DNA of 64,000 nt from Neoceratodus forsteri (taxonomy: Eukaryota; Chordata; Ceratodontiformes; Ceratodontidae), in NCBI GenBank assembly GCA_016271365.2, contig CM057449.1, forward strand, positions 1,560,870,501-1,560,934,500. The letters run 5' to 3'. Position numbers and translations under genes: made by a program. The notes below the pieces were generated by a model. The model saw only the letters and a list, made by a program, of their open reading frames with translations. It was not told where the DNA came from and searched no databases. Of the stretch, positions 11,291 to 21,446 are shown piece after piece. Position 1 is the first letter of the stretch; every line of letters starts with the position of its first letter.

Positions 11291-12020
11291 TAATCCAGAA
11301 GATGTGGGATGCTCTCCAGTGGTGGACTGCCCCAGAACGATTGCAGGAAGGGATCCCGTTTGTCCGCCAGAGCCGACAGTCGTCCTCACGACTGATGCCT
11401 CTCTCATGGGCTAGGGAGCCCAAATGGGGGACAACGGGGCCCATGGGTTCTGGAACCCCGAGGAGTCCCAATGCCACATCAACCTGTTGGAATTCAGAGC
11501 AGTCAGACTGGCACTGCCAGCTTTTGCTCCTCAGCTCCGGGGTCAAGTGGTTCAAGTCCAGACAGACAATACCACGACCATGTACTACCTCAACAGACAG
11601 GGTAGAATGCACTCCTGTCTGCTGTGCAAGGAGTCGCTTCACATCTGGACCCTCATAAGCGGGATCTCCTAGCCATTCATGTGGCAGGAGTCTCAAACCA
11701 GGTGGCGGATGCTCTCAGCTGCATAGGCCAGACATCCCACGAGTGGTCTCTCCATCCAGAGGTAGCTTACAGTCTGTTCACCCATTGGGGCAAACCATTG
11801 GTGGACCTGTTTGCCTCCAGGGAAAACACCAAGCTGAGGCTGTACAATGCCCGCCCCCATCAGCAGGGCTCGCTGCAGGGGGATGCCTTCTCAAGGCCGT
11901 GGACCCCAGGCCTCCTCTGCACCTTCCCTCCATTTCCCTTGATCCACAAGTTGTTACTTAAGGTGAGGAGGGACAAGGCGAAGGTGACCCTGATTGCTCC
12001 AGATTGGCCGCGCTAGTTCT
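11290..12020 (+). pseudogene. DIRS-A2 RNase H and connection domain
   Basis: Recognisable blocks are the LTTDASLMG-type strand near 11390 (frameshifted), LLEFRAVRLALPAF at about 11485-11525 and VQTDNTTTMYYLN at about 11552-11590, which holds the RNase H Asp. The AGVSNQVADALS block follows at about 11685-11720, then SHEWSLHPEV and LVDLFASRENTKLRL, the last conserved in every DIRS copy of the window. The end of this part runs into the recombinase linker at about 12010 with a stop (TAG). Confidence 0.8.
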
Positions 12021-12149
12021 GGTACCCAGATCTCCTCAGCCTCAGCTGCAGGCCCCTGGAGCGGCTTTGTACACGCCCGGACCTGATATCATTGAACCAG
12101 GGAAAGGTATTCCATCTGAACCTTCAATCCCTGCACCTCACAGCCTGGT

Positions 12150-13135
12150 ACCTGAGCAGCTAGAGTTCCAAGCTCTGGGTCTTTCCGAGAATGTCTACAC
12201 CGTGGTGGAGGCATTTCGTAAGGAATCGACCAGAAAATGTTATGCCTTCAAATGGAAAAGGTTTTCCATTTGTTGCCAGGGTAAGAGTCTGGACTCCTTA
12301 TCCTGCTTCATGGCTAACATTCTAGGCTACCTTTGGTCTCTCTCCAAAGGGGCTTCTACGGTCATCGACCCTTAGGGTGCAAATGGCAGCCATTTCTGCT
12401 TACCGGGCACGGGCCGGTCAGCCAACATTGGTGCAGGAGACAGTGGTCGGGTGCTTCTTCAAAGTCCTGGATCACTTATCCCCTCTGATGCGTGAACCTC
12501 CACCTCTGTGGGATCTGTTGCTGGTTTTGGCAAAGCTCATGGGCAAGCCATTCAAACCCATGCACAAGTGTGAGCTTTCACACTTGTCGTGGAAGGCGGC
12601 CTTCCTCGTGGCTATCACGTCAGCAAGAAGGAAAGGGGAGCTCCAGCTGCTTTCAGTGGACTCCCCTTATCTGGTCTTTCACAGGGACAAAGTTGTCATG
12701 CGCCCCCACCCGAAATTCCTTCCGAAGGTGGTTTCAGAGTTTCACCTTAACCAGGTGTTGACTCTGCCGGTATAGTACCCTAACTACACCTCGGACGCCA
12801 AGTACAGACTCCATACTCTGCACCTGAGATGTGCTCTCTCATATTATAAGGAGAGAACGGTGGACATTTGTGGAGAGGTTCGCCAGCTGTTTGTCACCTA
12901 CGCTGAAGCTGCTTCTGGCAGACCTGCAGCCAAACGGATCATTGATAGATGGATTACATCATGCATAGGTCTGTGCTATGAGTTTGCGGGCAAGGAGCCT
13001 CCCAGAGGGATAAGAGCTCATTCTACCCGCCATACTGCTGTAGGAAATCTGTTGGGCTGCTACCTGGAAGTCAGCAAACACCTTCATTACCCACTACCAC
13101 ATCGACTTTGAGTCATGCTGGGATGCTGGTTTTGG
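12150..13135 (+). pseudogene. DIRS-A2 tyrosine recombinase
   Basis: Integrase of the lambda (tyrosine) type that would join the circular DNA to the target. Blocks: LGLSENVYTVVEAFRKESTR at about 12178-12237; AAISAYRARAGQ; the first catalytic Arg in AITSARRKGEL at about 12610-12650; RQLFVTYAEA at about 12880; the HxxR box in RAHSTRHT at about 13013-13036. The C-terminal Tyr block, THYHIDL in A4, is here in a shifted frame at about 13080-13110. A stop at 12773 and a frameshift after the HxxR box inactivate it. Confidence 0.85.
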
Positions 13136-13221
13136 GGCCTCTGTTCTCCAGTCTCTCTTTCCTAAGTAGGGGGTGTGCGCCTTGCCTCCCTCCTTCCAGA
13201 GAACTGCTTGGAGTCTGCCAA

Positions 13222-13315
13222 GAAGTGTGGATGAACGACACATCCACGCTCCTAGAAGAACAGGTTACTCACCTGTAACAGTAGTTCTAGGAGTGGTATA
13301 TGTTGTTCATCCACA
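13222..13315 (+). repeat. DIRS-A2 internal complementary region (circle-junction copy)
   Basis: Left half (about 13222-13258, GTGTGGATGAACGACACATC) is complementary to A2's left end. Right half (about 13262-13315, with GGTTACTCACCTGTAACAG) is complementary to the outer end of the right repeat. The two halves abut at about 13258-13263, which is the arrangement expected of two joined element ends. In known DIRS elements the ICR templates full-length circle formation. Confidence 0.85.
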
Positions 13316-13329
13316 TGCACCCACCCGAC

Positions 13330-13540
13330 CTCCCTGGCTTTAGGCGCACAACCTTGCTTCCAGTGGGCTAAGATCTGGCGTCATGGGGCGGAGCCGAGGT
13401 ATTTACCACTTGGGTGGGTGGGAGGAGCCAGCTTGAAGACTTTCTGGCAAGATTTAAAAGGGAAAGTGACATGCCAAGAAGTGTGGATGAACAAAATATA
13501 CCACTTCTAGAACTACTGTTACAGGTGAGTAACCTGTTCT
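13330..13540 (+). repeat. DIRS-A2 right inverted terminal repeat
   Basis: Reverse complement of the left repeat at 7682-7860, plus a right-only extension with the imperfect palindrome GTTACAGGTGAGTAAC. The GGTGAGT core matches a 5' splice-site consensus on the strand of the host gene. Confidence 0.85.
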
Positions 13541-13645
13541 TACTCACCTGTAACCATAGTTCTAGGAGTGGTACATGGTGCACATCCACTCAACCTCCCG
13601 AGTAAGTGGCATACAGATCCCTCTTCCAGCATACAGATCTGGGGC

Positions 13646-14432
13646 TGGCCTGGTAGCACAGCTTTAAGTGTGCTCTTGCGATGCTAGCAGCCCAGGTGCA
13701 GTGCTTAGCTTTCGGGTTGGAGGGCTGGCTCTGGGGGTGATCAGGGCGTCCCATGGACTGCTCTGGAGGGAGAGGGAGGAGGCTGCAGGGGTTTGACTGA
13801 CCCCTGGTGTAAGCCAGGGATCCGATGGCCAGAGCTAGGCAGTGTTGGGAGGCATGCCACACGTGCGGCGTGCATGCTATCACGTCATTGCACACCATGT
13901 CTCCCTGTGGCATAATCCAAAATTAGCACTCCAGAAAAACACAGAAGCCAACTGGCTACAACAAATGTTTAATTCTACACCAACATAAAAACCCCTAGCG
14001 CCTCGGCTGCTTGCCTGCAAGGGAAATGCTCCCTTGAAGGTAAGTAGCCGAGGCACTAGGGGCTCGTACTGTTGGGCTAGTTGCCCTTGTAAGCACACCA
14101 ACTTTGCTGCAGGAGCACAGGTATTTGGTGACTGGATCTCATCTCCCTGTGGCATAAACTGGAAAAACAATCTGACTGTGCACCATGACACCTGTTCTGC
14201 ACCACAGGGTCTGCGCTACTGACCATAAAAATTCCCCGTTCCCAAGTACCGACTAAGTCTCCATCGGGGGTATAGTCCCCTGGTGGCCCAGCTGGTGGGC
14301 AGGCCAGGAGCCAGGGAGTTGAGGTGAGGTTAGGGGCGACAGAGGGAACAGGATCGCGGATGGCCAGTCGGATGGACGGAGCCAGAAAAAACGTAGTACT
14401 GTTTTTTTTTTTTTTTTAAAGCATGCAAGATC
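13646..14432 (+). mobile_element. SINE-like insertion (copy 5, plus strand) in A1 right repeat
   Basis: Flanked by the imperfect direct repeat GCATACAGATCT (about 13634-13645) and GCATGCAAGATCT (about 14431-14443), which are continuous in A2's repeat. The head GGCTGGCCTGGTAGCACAGC and a CTTGCGATGCTAGCAGCCC block resemble the tRNA-like head of copy 1 read on its own strand. The 3' end is odd: a T run (14401-14416) rather than an A tail. A 226-bp palindromic element lies inside it. Family membership is likely but the tail disagrees. Confidence 0.5.
13916..14141. mobile_element. Palindrome-bearing insertion with 16-bp flanking direct repeat
   Basis: Flanked by TCTCCCTGTGGCATAA at 13900-13915 and 14142-14157. 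The core is an imperfect palindrome, 13992-14062, with 33-base arms (CCCCTAGCGCCTCGGCTGCT against AGTAGCCGAGGCACTAGGGG) around a 5-base loop. The outer ends are not inverted repeats. Possibly a foldback element, or a piece of a DIRS-type junction, since the right arm holds GGTAAGT like the ends of the DIRS families here. Confidence 0.55.
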
Positions 14433-14439
14433 TGACGTC

Positions 14440-14590
14440 ACGGGGCAGAGCCGAGGAGTATACCACCCAGGTGGGTGGGAGTAGCTTAGCTTTAAGATAT
14501 TCTGGCTGGATTTTAAGGGGAAGGAATATTGGCAGAGTGTGGACGTGCACCATATACCACTCCTAGAACTACAGTTACAGATGAGTAACC
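14440..14590 (+). repeat. DIRS-A1 right inverted terminal repeat
   Basis: Complement of 1664-1835. It ends CTACAGTTACAGATGAGTAAC at about 14567-14588, the right-only extension in which the GGTGAGT of A2 reads GATGAGT. It marks the outer right limit of the A1/A2 nest. Confidence 0.82.
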
Positions 14591-15632
14591 CTCATTCAAA
14601 GAGCACTTATCATGCTCACTTCAGAATGCTCCCCAAATGCCCATATACTGCAATTTCTTTCATTCCATGAGAGGTCTGCTGTAAATGTTTCACGTTTTTT
14701 CAGTGTGTGTAGTAAGGAGGGGAAGATATAATGTGGCCCCAAGGGACTGGCAGCTCGCTCCCTTTTCCTTCCTGTTGTACCAGCAGTGCCCCCGCTTTCT
14801 GAAGTTTTGTTGTCTAGGAAGCATGGGGGCCAGTTCCATAGAAGTCTGTGGGAACTGGTATTCACGTCTGAGCGTGGTGGCAGTGCTAGTACACCAGACC
14901 TTTGCTGTTATGTTGGAATAATGCAGTCTTATGATCACATCTGACCAATCACAGGTCTTGATTTTTCTTACCCATATTATGACTGACATTGTTCTTCCTA
15001 GAGGGGTCTGTAGCAATTTTAGTAGCTAGACTTCATGATACAGCACTCTGAGGAGACTGCAGCAGTTTCAGAATGCGGCAGTCGATGCTATGACTTGTAG
15101 AAACTTTCTGTAAATGTCACACTGGTTATTCATACTTTATATTGGCTCACTGTTGAGCAGCTAAAGTGCAGTTACAGAGTTGTTGATGATGTGGCTAAGT
15201 TTACATGCTGTTCAATTTTTGTATGTCCCCAATTTCTGCTTACGGGAAGTTCACTTTGCTATTAGAAATTCTGTAACTTAGTGTGTGTGGTGACAAAGCA
15301 TCAAAGGACACATGATTACCCCCTCCCCCAATACACACATACTGTACGCCATGACCAACATCTGGTAAAAAGGAGAGAAAAAAACACTGCTGGGTATTTT
15401 ACCGGTTTTACAAAAATGTACTGCAGTAATTAATACTTCAATATTGTGGAAGGAAGGAGTCCTTTCTTAAGGCTTTTCATCCCCTCATTTCACATACTGT
15501 ATATTTCAAGTTTAAATTGATTTAAATGTAGACTTTGATGATGTATATTGCCTTTTACAATACAGGTTGTAAAGTTTAAATAAGTCTGTTTTTGTCTCTG
15601 TGTTTTATGTTTTATCACTGTGTACATTTTAG
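14591..15632. other. MMS22L intron, nothing else recognised
   Basis: Sequence between the DIRS nest and the first exon. It ends in the acceptor: pyrimidine-rich TGTGTACATTTTAG with AG at 15631-15632. No other coding or RNA feature is supported. Confidence 0.6.
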
Positions 15633-15763
15633 GTCAAGTTGTATATGCTCACCACTTTATGAATCTGACTGGAGAAAACCTTACCAGTGTTAGCCTGTTT
15701 GAAAGCCATTGTACCAACCTCCTCTGTGACCTCATAAATCTAGTTGTTCAGAAGTATACAAAG
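15633..15763 (+). CDS. MMS22L: MMS22L coding exon (first of three in window)
   Basis: MMS22L binds TONSL and loads RAD51 at collapsed replication forks in the nucleus. This 131-base exon translates to a peptide beginning QVVYAHHFMNLTGENLTSVS and ending LLCDLINLVVQKYTK. It matches the human protein around residue 235, where I recall QVVYGHQFMNL and LLCDLIS. It starts with the last two bases of a split codon (GT) and ends on a full codon. The acceptor is TTTTAG at 15627-15632 and the donor GTTAGT at 15764. No stop occurs in the frame. The upstream exon is not seen here. Identity rests on remembered family sequence and needs a search, but the three exons agree with one another. Confidence 0.94.
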
Positions 15764-17392
15764 GTTAGTGTAATTTCTGAAGGCACTGGGATTCTAAAAA
15801 ATATTTCTGCAACATTTTTGAACTTTTAAGTATTTACGTATTTATTGAAATTGTTTCAGAAGATAAACGTGCAGAAATACTTTGAGTCTCATTTACAGAT
15901 ATGACTTGGGGGAGGGATACAATGGGAATATAACATGAGCCAGATGAAATGCACGTCAGTAATATATGTATTATGCAGAATTTTATATATTTACAATAAG
16001 AGGTACAGAACTAGTAAGGGGGGGTATACAGTTTCACCAGCTGTTTACAGTAAGCAGTCAGGTGCAGTCACAATGGGATGCAAGCAGAAGCTTGGGAGAC
16101 TGTTTGGTGGCTGGGGTACTGGTGGGTTGGTAGCTACCCATGTCAGAGTTGTTCCAGATCTGTGTCTTTGACTGGGTTTGTTTTTACAGCTGGTAATGAA
16201 GTATCTGCTCCCAGTGTGAGAACTAAGGTAATGATTGGAGAGAGGAGTGGGATGAGCAGGATGCTTAAATAATTGGGCAGGTTGTTGAATCAGTACTTAA
16301 ATCCCTAAAAGCCAAGATGCCTCAGTTGCCAGCAGTTTAACGAGGGCCACCTCAGTCTGTCACAGAGTGCAGTGATGAGTCTGGGGAAGACAGTGGAGGA
16401 TAAAACAACAGAGGGAGTTGAACAGGATATCTACTGTACAGCAGGTTGAATTTGCGTCTCCCAGTATTCGTGGATCAGAACCTGCTATACCTAATCGTGT
16501 CAGGTAGAATTAGCACTGCTGCAGTTACCGTCAAATACAGTCTGTTCTAGTTGCCTTCCGTTGTGGTTCAAAACTTGTATCTCAAATAAAAATTTAACTT
16601 GTAGTGAATATGATAAGTACAACACCTGCTTAGACAGCTTAACAACTGATGATTGCAATATTGTCCTACAGTGAGAGGTGCGATTTCAGAGAATACAGAG
16701 AAGGGGGTCAGTCAGTGAGAGGTGCAGTTTCAAAGTGAATTGCCAGCTGAATGTGTTAGTCTGTGATTGAATGAATGACTGCCTTAATCCCCAGCTGCCA
16801 GCTACATACAAAGAAACAGAGCCTCCTTCTGACCCCCTTGACTTTTCCCATCTCCTAACGTTTAGCGGGTTTACTCTATCCTTGTTCCTGAGTAGCACGT
16901 TATGACAGCCAGCACAGTAAGTGCTCATTTTATTTTGTTTCCGATCATGCAGCTCCATACTTTGTGTTAATGGTGCGCAACCCTTAATTATCACATTCCG
17001 ATTATTTTTTGCTGTAGTTCACATGCAAATATATCGAGAATAATCAGAGCATGAAATATACCTACTATACAGTAATTTGGATAGCTGACCTTTTGGAGCA
17101 GTGGCATAGATGACATTGCCATAGTCCATCAAGTGTAGGGTCTTGCATTCAACGAGGCATTTCCTCATACAGTGAGAGAGGAAATCAGTTACTGTGTATG
17201 CCTCCTGTAGTATGTTGAGGTTCTTTTAGAGTGCCTCCTATGTGGTTTCCATCATAGGAAAAATAAACGTATATTAGGGCCGGACCTGAGATTCGGTGGC
17301 AGTGTATCATGCTGTCTCCTTGGAGACCAATGTTCCCATTCGAGCCCTGGAATCCCACCTGGGGTGGGGGCTGGCTGGGCACTGCATTTAAG

Positions 17393-17600
17393 GTAGTGTG
17401 GCCTAGTGGCTACAGTACAGGACTGGGAACTTGGAGACCAAGGTTCAAATCTTAATTAGAGCCACTCTGATGGTGTGTGGCCCAAAACAAGTTAAAGAAC
17501 TTCAGTGCTTTACAGTCAGCCCATCTGTGAAAGTGGTAAAAAGCAGGATCCCACCAGTAATGAGATAACACCTCATTTGGACTCTCCTGAGTAAATACTG
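17393..17600 (+). repeat. MIR-type SINE
   Basis: The tRNA-like head has A box TGGCCTAGTGG and B box GGTTCAAATCT. The core GGTGTGTGGCCCAAAACAAG and the segment CAGCCCATCTGTGAAAGTGG follow, matching the order of the MIR consensus (tRNA head, core, CATCTGTAAAATGG). Confidence 0.75.
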
Positions 17601-17756
17601 TAATTTGTAACCAGAAGAAAGAGAAGGTGCTGGGCTTCTTTGTAGAATATGTTCCTGGCAGACTGAGCAGAGGGATTAGTGTGTCTGTAAAGGAAACCAC
17701 AGGTCTACGCTCCCAGCTAGAAGATGGGCATATAAATGGCAGTTAAAGTTGTTTAG

Positions 17757-17783
17757 GTGGTGGTGGTGGTGGTGGTAGTAGGG
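17757..17783. repeat. (GGT)n microsatellite
   Basis: About eight GGT units followed by AGTAGGGG. No other feature overlaps. Confidence 0.9.
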
Positions 17784-18006
17784 GGGTTACATACTGCAGT
17801 TCATGTTTTTATTAATGACCTCAGTGTTGTTTAAAATGGAGGCCTTAAGGTAAGGGATAGTTAAAGGAGGCTGTTCATGTTTTATCTATTTTGTAACTTG
17901 GAATCCTTTAAGACACAGAACTACATTGTTACTGCTGTATTTTAGATGTAGAATGCAAACTTAATTTTTCTCTCTCCCCCCCTCCGCCCCCAATCTCAAC
18001 TGTCAG

Positions 18007-18120
18007 GTTAGACCATCTGAAGCTCTGACGACATCTCCTTTCCAATGTACGTGCACCAAGGAAATGTGGGTCTTGCTTATTCAGCTGTTGGACCACAGAA
18101 ATAAAGTGTCTCATACAGAG
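18007..18120 (+). CDS. MMS22L: MMS22L coding exon (second)
   Basis: The 114-base exon is phase 0 at both ends, 38 codons. It starts VRPSEALTTSPFQCTCTKE and continues MWVLLIQLLDHRNKVSHTE. The human counterpart, as I recall it, has CIKELWVLLIHLLDHRSK. Acceptor TGTCAG ends at 18006 and the donor GTAAGT at 18121 is a perfect consensus. It joins in frame to the exon ending at 15763 and to that starting at 57301, which is independent support for a functional gene. The downstream intron is 39.2 kb. Confidence 0.95.
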
Positions 18121-19139
18121 GTAAGTTAACTAATTACACTCTGACAAAGCCACATTAAATTTTAAAGCTAAATGTTTCATGACTCTCAGTCAGGATTTAC
18201 TTCGATCACAAGTTTGATTGAGAATGCAACTGGAAATTGAGTTTTGTGTCTGAATATTTTTGAGTCACCAGAGGCTCGTTTTGCTTTCCTCTAATGAATG
18301 CTAGCACCCATAGCTGCAAAGATCCTGTTCTATCGTTGAGTGCTGGTACAATACTAAAATGTAACTAATCACGCAGTATTTTTTTTTTTTTAACGCGATG
18401 CAGTATTTGTTTTGATGTAATAGTTTGTATCTGCATTTCTAACTACCTAGATTTCAGTTCACAGTCTACGCTGCAGTCTTCCACTGAGTCTGCTTAGTTA
18501 GTGGAAATGGTCTTCAGACCCAGCTCCTCATACCACCCAGTCATGTCGTCCGCAGGTTCCACCCCCACTGCTCTCAGACCATTTCTTCTGCTGGAAAGAA
18601 CAGAACTTTTACTTCATAGCTCCAGATTTTGAATTTGGATAAGGATTCTGCAAGTTTTCAGTTTTTGTTTTCCAATTTCTTCCAATTTTTTATTCTGTTG
18701 CTGACCAGTTGTGTTCATGTTGACATCAGCTCCCTGCTCCGTTGGTTGTGACCATGGAACGGAAGAGAAAGGGAGGATTTAACACGTGCACTGTTTTCAG
18801 GTTCACCATTTCCATCCCTGATGGCCATGATGCATTTGCTCACTATTTTGAAATCTCCCATGATTTGTACCAAACTGGTCCCCGTGGCGAAGCTCTTGAG
18901 GATCAAGCGGTGGGGTGTTTGGGCTGTGTTTGAAAAGCTGTATATAGGGTTGCTAAATATACCATTTTGCACACTTTCATGCACCAAGTTGCACATGTTT
19001 GATAGCTGCTACGAGTATATGTGCAATAAATGCACTATATTGGAAGCTTACCATCTGGGGTGCTTTATCTACCTCTGTCTTCATGAGTGCACCTACAGTA
19101 CAACCTCCTGTTCCTTTTTGCTGTCTCAGGAGAAGTTGT
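18121..19139. other. Intron segment without recognised element
   Basis: Unique-looking AT-rich DNA with a T run at about 18380-18391. No exon or repeat is supported. Confidence 0.45.
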
Positions 19140-19385
19140 AGACTTGCTTGCTGCAAGTAGACTTTGTGGCAGTCTGGGTGGCAGGAGTGAGAAACCAGCT
19201 TGTGGACACTCTCATGTGGAGGAGGCATTCCATAAGTGATTGCTGCACCTGCTGGTTGTGTCCCAGCTGTCCTTGTTTTGAAAATACCATCATTGGATAT
19301 GTTTGCTTTCTGAGAAAGTGGGAAGCTGGGTTCATTTTGTGCTCGTCCCCTCAGTAGGGTACATTGCTGGGAGACGCATTTGCCA
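19140..19385 (+). pseudogene. Ancient DIRS RNase H fragment
   Basis: A frame from 19148 reads LQVDFVAVWVAGVRNQLVDTL. It aligns with the QADLLAIHVAGVSNQVADAL block of the DIRS-A copies, in the same order relative to a SIS/SHEW position. Everything around it is too decayed to follow. An old, separate insertion. Confidence 0.55.
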
Positions 19386-19534
19386 GTTCAGTGATAATAA
19401 TAATAATAAGCTTTATTTATACGGCGCAATTCACAAATATCAAAGCGCTTTGCAAAAAAAAGGAAATATTGCAATTAAAATAAAGAGCCATAAATAGTTA
19501 AAATTCAGGTAATAACTAAAATCACTATGTCCAA

Positions 19535-21446
19535 TTACAGAAAAGCAAGGCTAAATAAGTAAGCTTTCAGTGTAGTTTTGAAGTGCTCCACCGTCAGGCA
19601 CTCCCGAACCCAAAGAGGTAGAGAATTCCACAGGGTAGTAGTTATATAAGCAAATGCTCGAGCACCAGATGACTTCAGCTGAACCCTGGGAATCTCTAGC
19701 AATCCCCCATCGGTAGAGCAGAGTGGTTGGAAGGGGCGAGAGGGGCGCAGAAACTCTTGCAGGTAGTATGGTCCTTGTCCGTGTAGGGCTTCATAGGTCA
19801 GCGAGCCGACCTTGAAGGTGATCCTCCACCGAACTGGCAGCCAGTACAGATCGTGTAGCACAGGTGTAATATGGCTAGATCGAGAAAGTCCAGTTAGTAA
19901 CCTGGCTGCCACATTCTGCACTAGCTGCAGCTGGCGGATGTCTGCCTCCGGCAACCCTAGGTAAACAGAGTTATTGTAATCCAGGTGGGAGGTCACAAAG
20001 GAATGGACCAATATCGGTAGGTCATCGGGCAAAACCAGGTGTTTGATCTGGGCAATATTCCTCAGAACGTAGAATGAGATCTTGACAACAGACGACATCT
20101 GAGATTTCAGGGTCAGCCCCTCGTCAAGAATAACGCCCAGACTCTGCACATGTTCAGAGGTCCTCAGCTGGCAGCCTTCTAGTACAAGACCAGTTGTCTG
20201 TCCTGCCAAAGACCCCTCTACTCGACGACCCGGGTCAACAACCAAAATCTCAGTCTTGTCTGAATTCAGCTTCAGCCAGTTGGCGCTCATCCAGTCTTGG
20301 ATCTGGGATAGGCAGTTGTTAAATACCGAGAACGCTGTATCCTGTTTGGGTACAGAAGGCATGCACAGCTAAGTATCATCTGCATAACAGTGAAAACTCA
20401 GCCCGTACTGCCTTACAGTGTCCCCCAGTGGCAACATGTATACTGTGAACAACATGGGAGACGGCACAGAGCCCTGCGGTACCCTGCATGTCAGGGAGAA
20501 TGGGTCAGAGGAATAAATCTCTGACACTACTCTCTGAGACCTGCCAATGAGGAAAGATTGGAACCATCTAAGGACTGTACCTGACAGTCCACAGATCAAC
20601 TGCAGGCGGTCTAGCAACATCCCATAGTCCAAGGTGTCAAGTGCCATGGAGGACGAAGATGGAATGACTCTTCTGGTCTCTCGCTATAAGGAGGTCATTG
20701 AGCACCCGAACAAGAGCAGTCTCAGTACTATGCCTCTTCCTAAATCCTGATTGGAAGGGATCATAGATGTCATGGTTGGCAAGATGGTCCTCCAGCTGCA
20801 GCGTGACCACCTTCTCAGTAACTTTCCCCACAAAGGGAAGGTTAGAGGCCGTCCTGTAGTTAGTGAGACAGTCCGGATCGAGAGAAAGTTTCTTGAGGAG
20901 TGGAATCACTGCTGCCTCCTTCAGGGAATCTGGAAACTCCCTGGTCTGTAACGAACACTGGACATTCTCAGTTAGGACTGGGACGAAAACCTCCACACAT
21001 CCCACAAGGAGACAGGTTGGGTCCGGATCCATACCACAGTAGGTCGGCTGCATATTCTGGATGACCATAATGACATCCAAGATCACCACCTGATCAAAAG
21101 CTGACCAACTAGCCCAAGGTGTTGTGACCTCCCACCGATCACTGCCACTTCCACTGGAGTGGGTTGAACTGATCTCTGACCTGATGTCAGCAATCTTATC
21201 TGCAAAGAAGTGAGCAAACTCGTCACACTTCTCCTGTGACAAAGCTCTCCGTAACTGCAGACAGGCTGGATTGCACAGTCTGTCCACAGTTCTGAAGAGC
21301 TGGGCTGGTCGATTCTGTGCAGCCGTAATCTCCCCGGACAGGAACTCTGCCTTCTTACGGGAGATCACGGATTGATAGTCTAAATTGTGTGCCATCATTT
21401 TAAACTTGCTGGCATCAAGGCCATATTTCTGACAGCGACGCACCAA
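19535..21446 (-). pseudogene. L2 reverse transcriptase, three pieces
   Basis: The minus frame 21446-20637 carries the linker and first RT motifs: LKEAAVIPLLKKLSLDPDC, then DPFQSGFRKRHSTETALV. Frame 20647-20369 carries LTCRVPQGSVPSPMLFTVY and FHCYADDT, the catalytic box. Frame 20362-19535 carries the thumb and C-terminus with WLPVRWRI and LWNSLPLWVRE. A TAG at 20366-20368 directly after ADDT replaces a CAG or CAA, and a frameshift lies near 20640. Otherwise well preserved, so a fairly young copy. Confidence 0.88.

Larger units (their letters stand above)
7682..13540 (+). mobile_element. DIRS-A element A2, structurally complete, nested in A1
   Basis: About 5.86 kb, the usual DIRS size. Order: left inverted repeat (7682-7860), gag, RT/RNase H, tyrosine recombinase, uninterrupted ICR (13222-13315) and right inverted repeat (13330-13540). 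Left and right repeats are reverse complements over some 150 bases. The right repeat has an extra outer extension (GTTACAGGTGAGTAAC, about 13518-13533) absent from the left, as known for DIRS-1. Both ends bear the GTTGTTC/GAACAA signature, unlike the host element A1. The protein frames are broken, so it is not autonomous now. Confidence 0.9.
13541..14590 (+). mobile_element. DIRS-A1, right ICR half and right terminal repeat, with insertions
   Basis: The A1 element resumes immediately after A2 with TTACTCACCTGTAACCATAG, the right half of the ICR. This half is complementary to the element's extreme right end at about 14533-14590 (CTACAGTTACAGATGAGTAAC). The right repeat itself is at 13600-13645 and 14433-14590, split by an insertion of about 790 bases. 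The GTGCAC signature (about 13578 and 14540) ties this piece to the left repeat at 1664 and not to A2. Confidence 0.85.
15764..18006 (+). other. MMS22L intron (2.2 kb)
   Basis: Bounded by donor GTTAGT at 15764 and acceptor CCAATCTCAACTGTCAG ending at 18006. It holds a MIR-type SINE (17393-17600) and a GGT microsatellite (17757-17783). The remainder shows nothing I recognise. Confidence 0.85.

Noticed and set aside
7560..13260. Simple tandem duplication of DIRS-A1 to give A2
   Set aside because: A2 has its own complete ends with a different signature, and A1 continues after A2 at 13541 with the missing ICR half. This fits nesting, not tandem duplication.
14591..15632. Upstream MMS22L exon
   Set aside because: No frame resembles the expected IHWLVLEILYMLGE-like peptide before the 15633 exon and no acceptor/donor pair of correct phase stands out.
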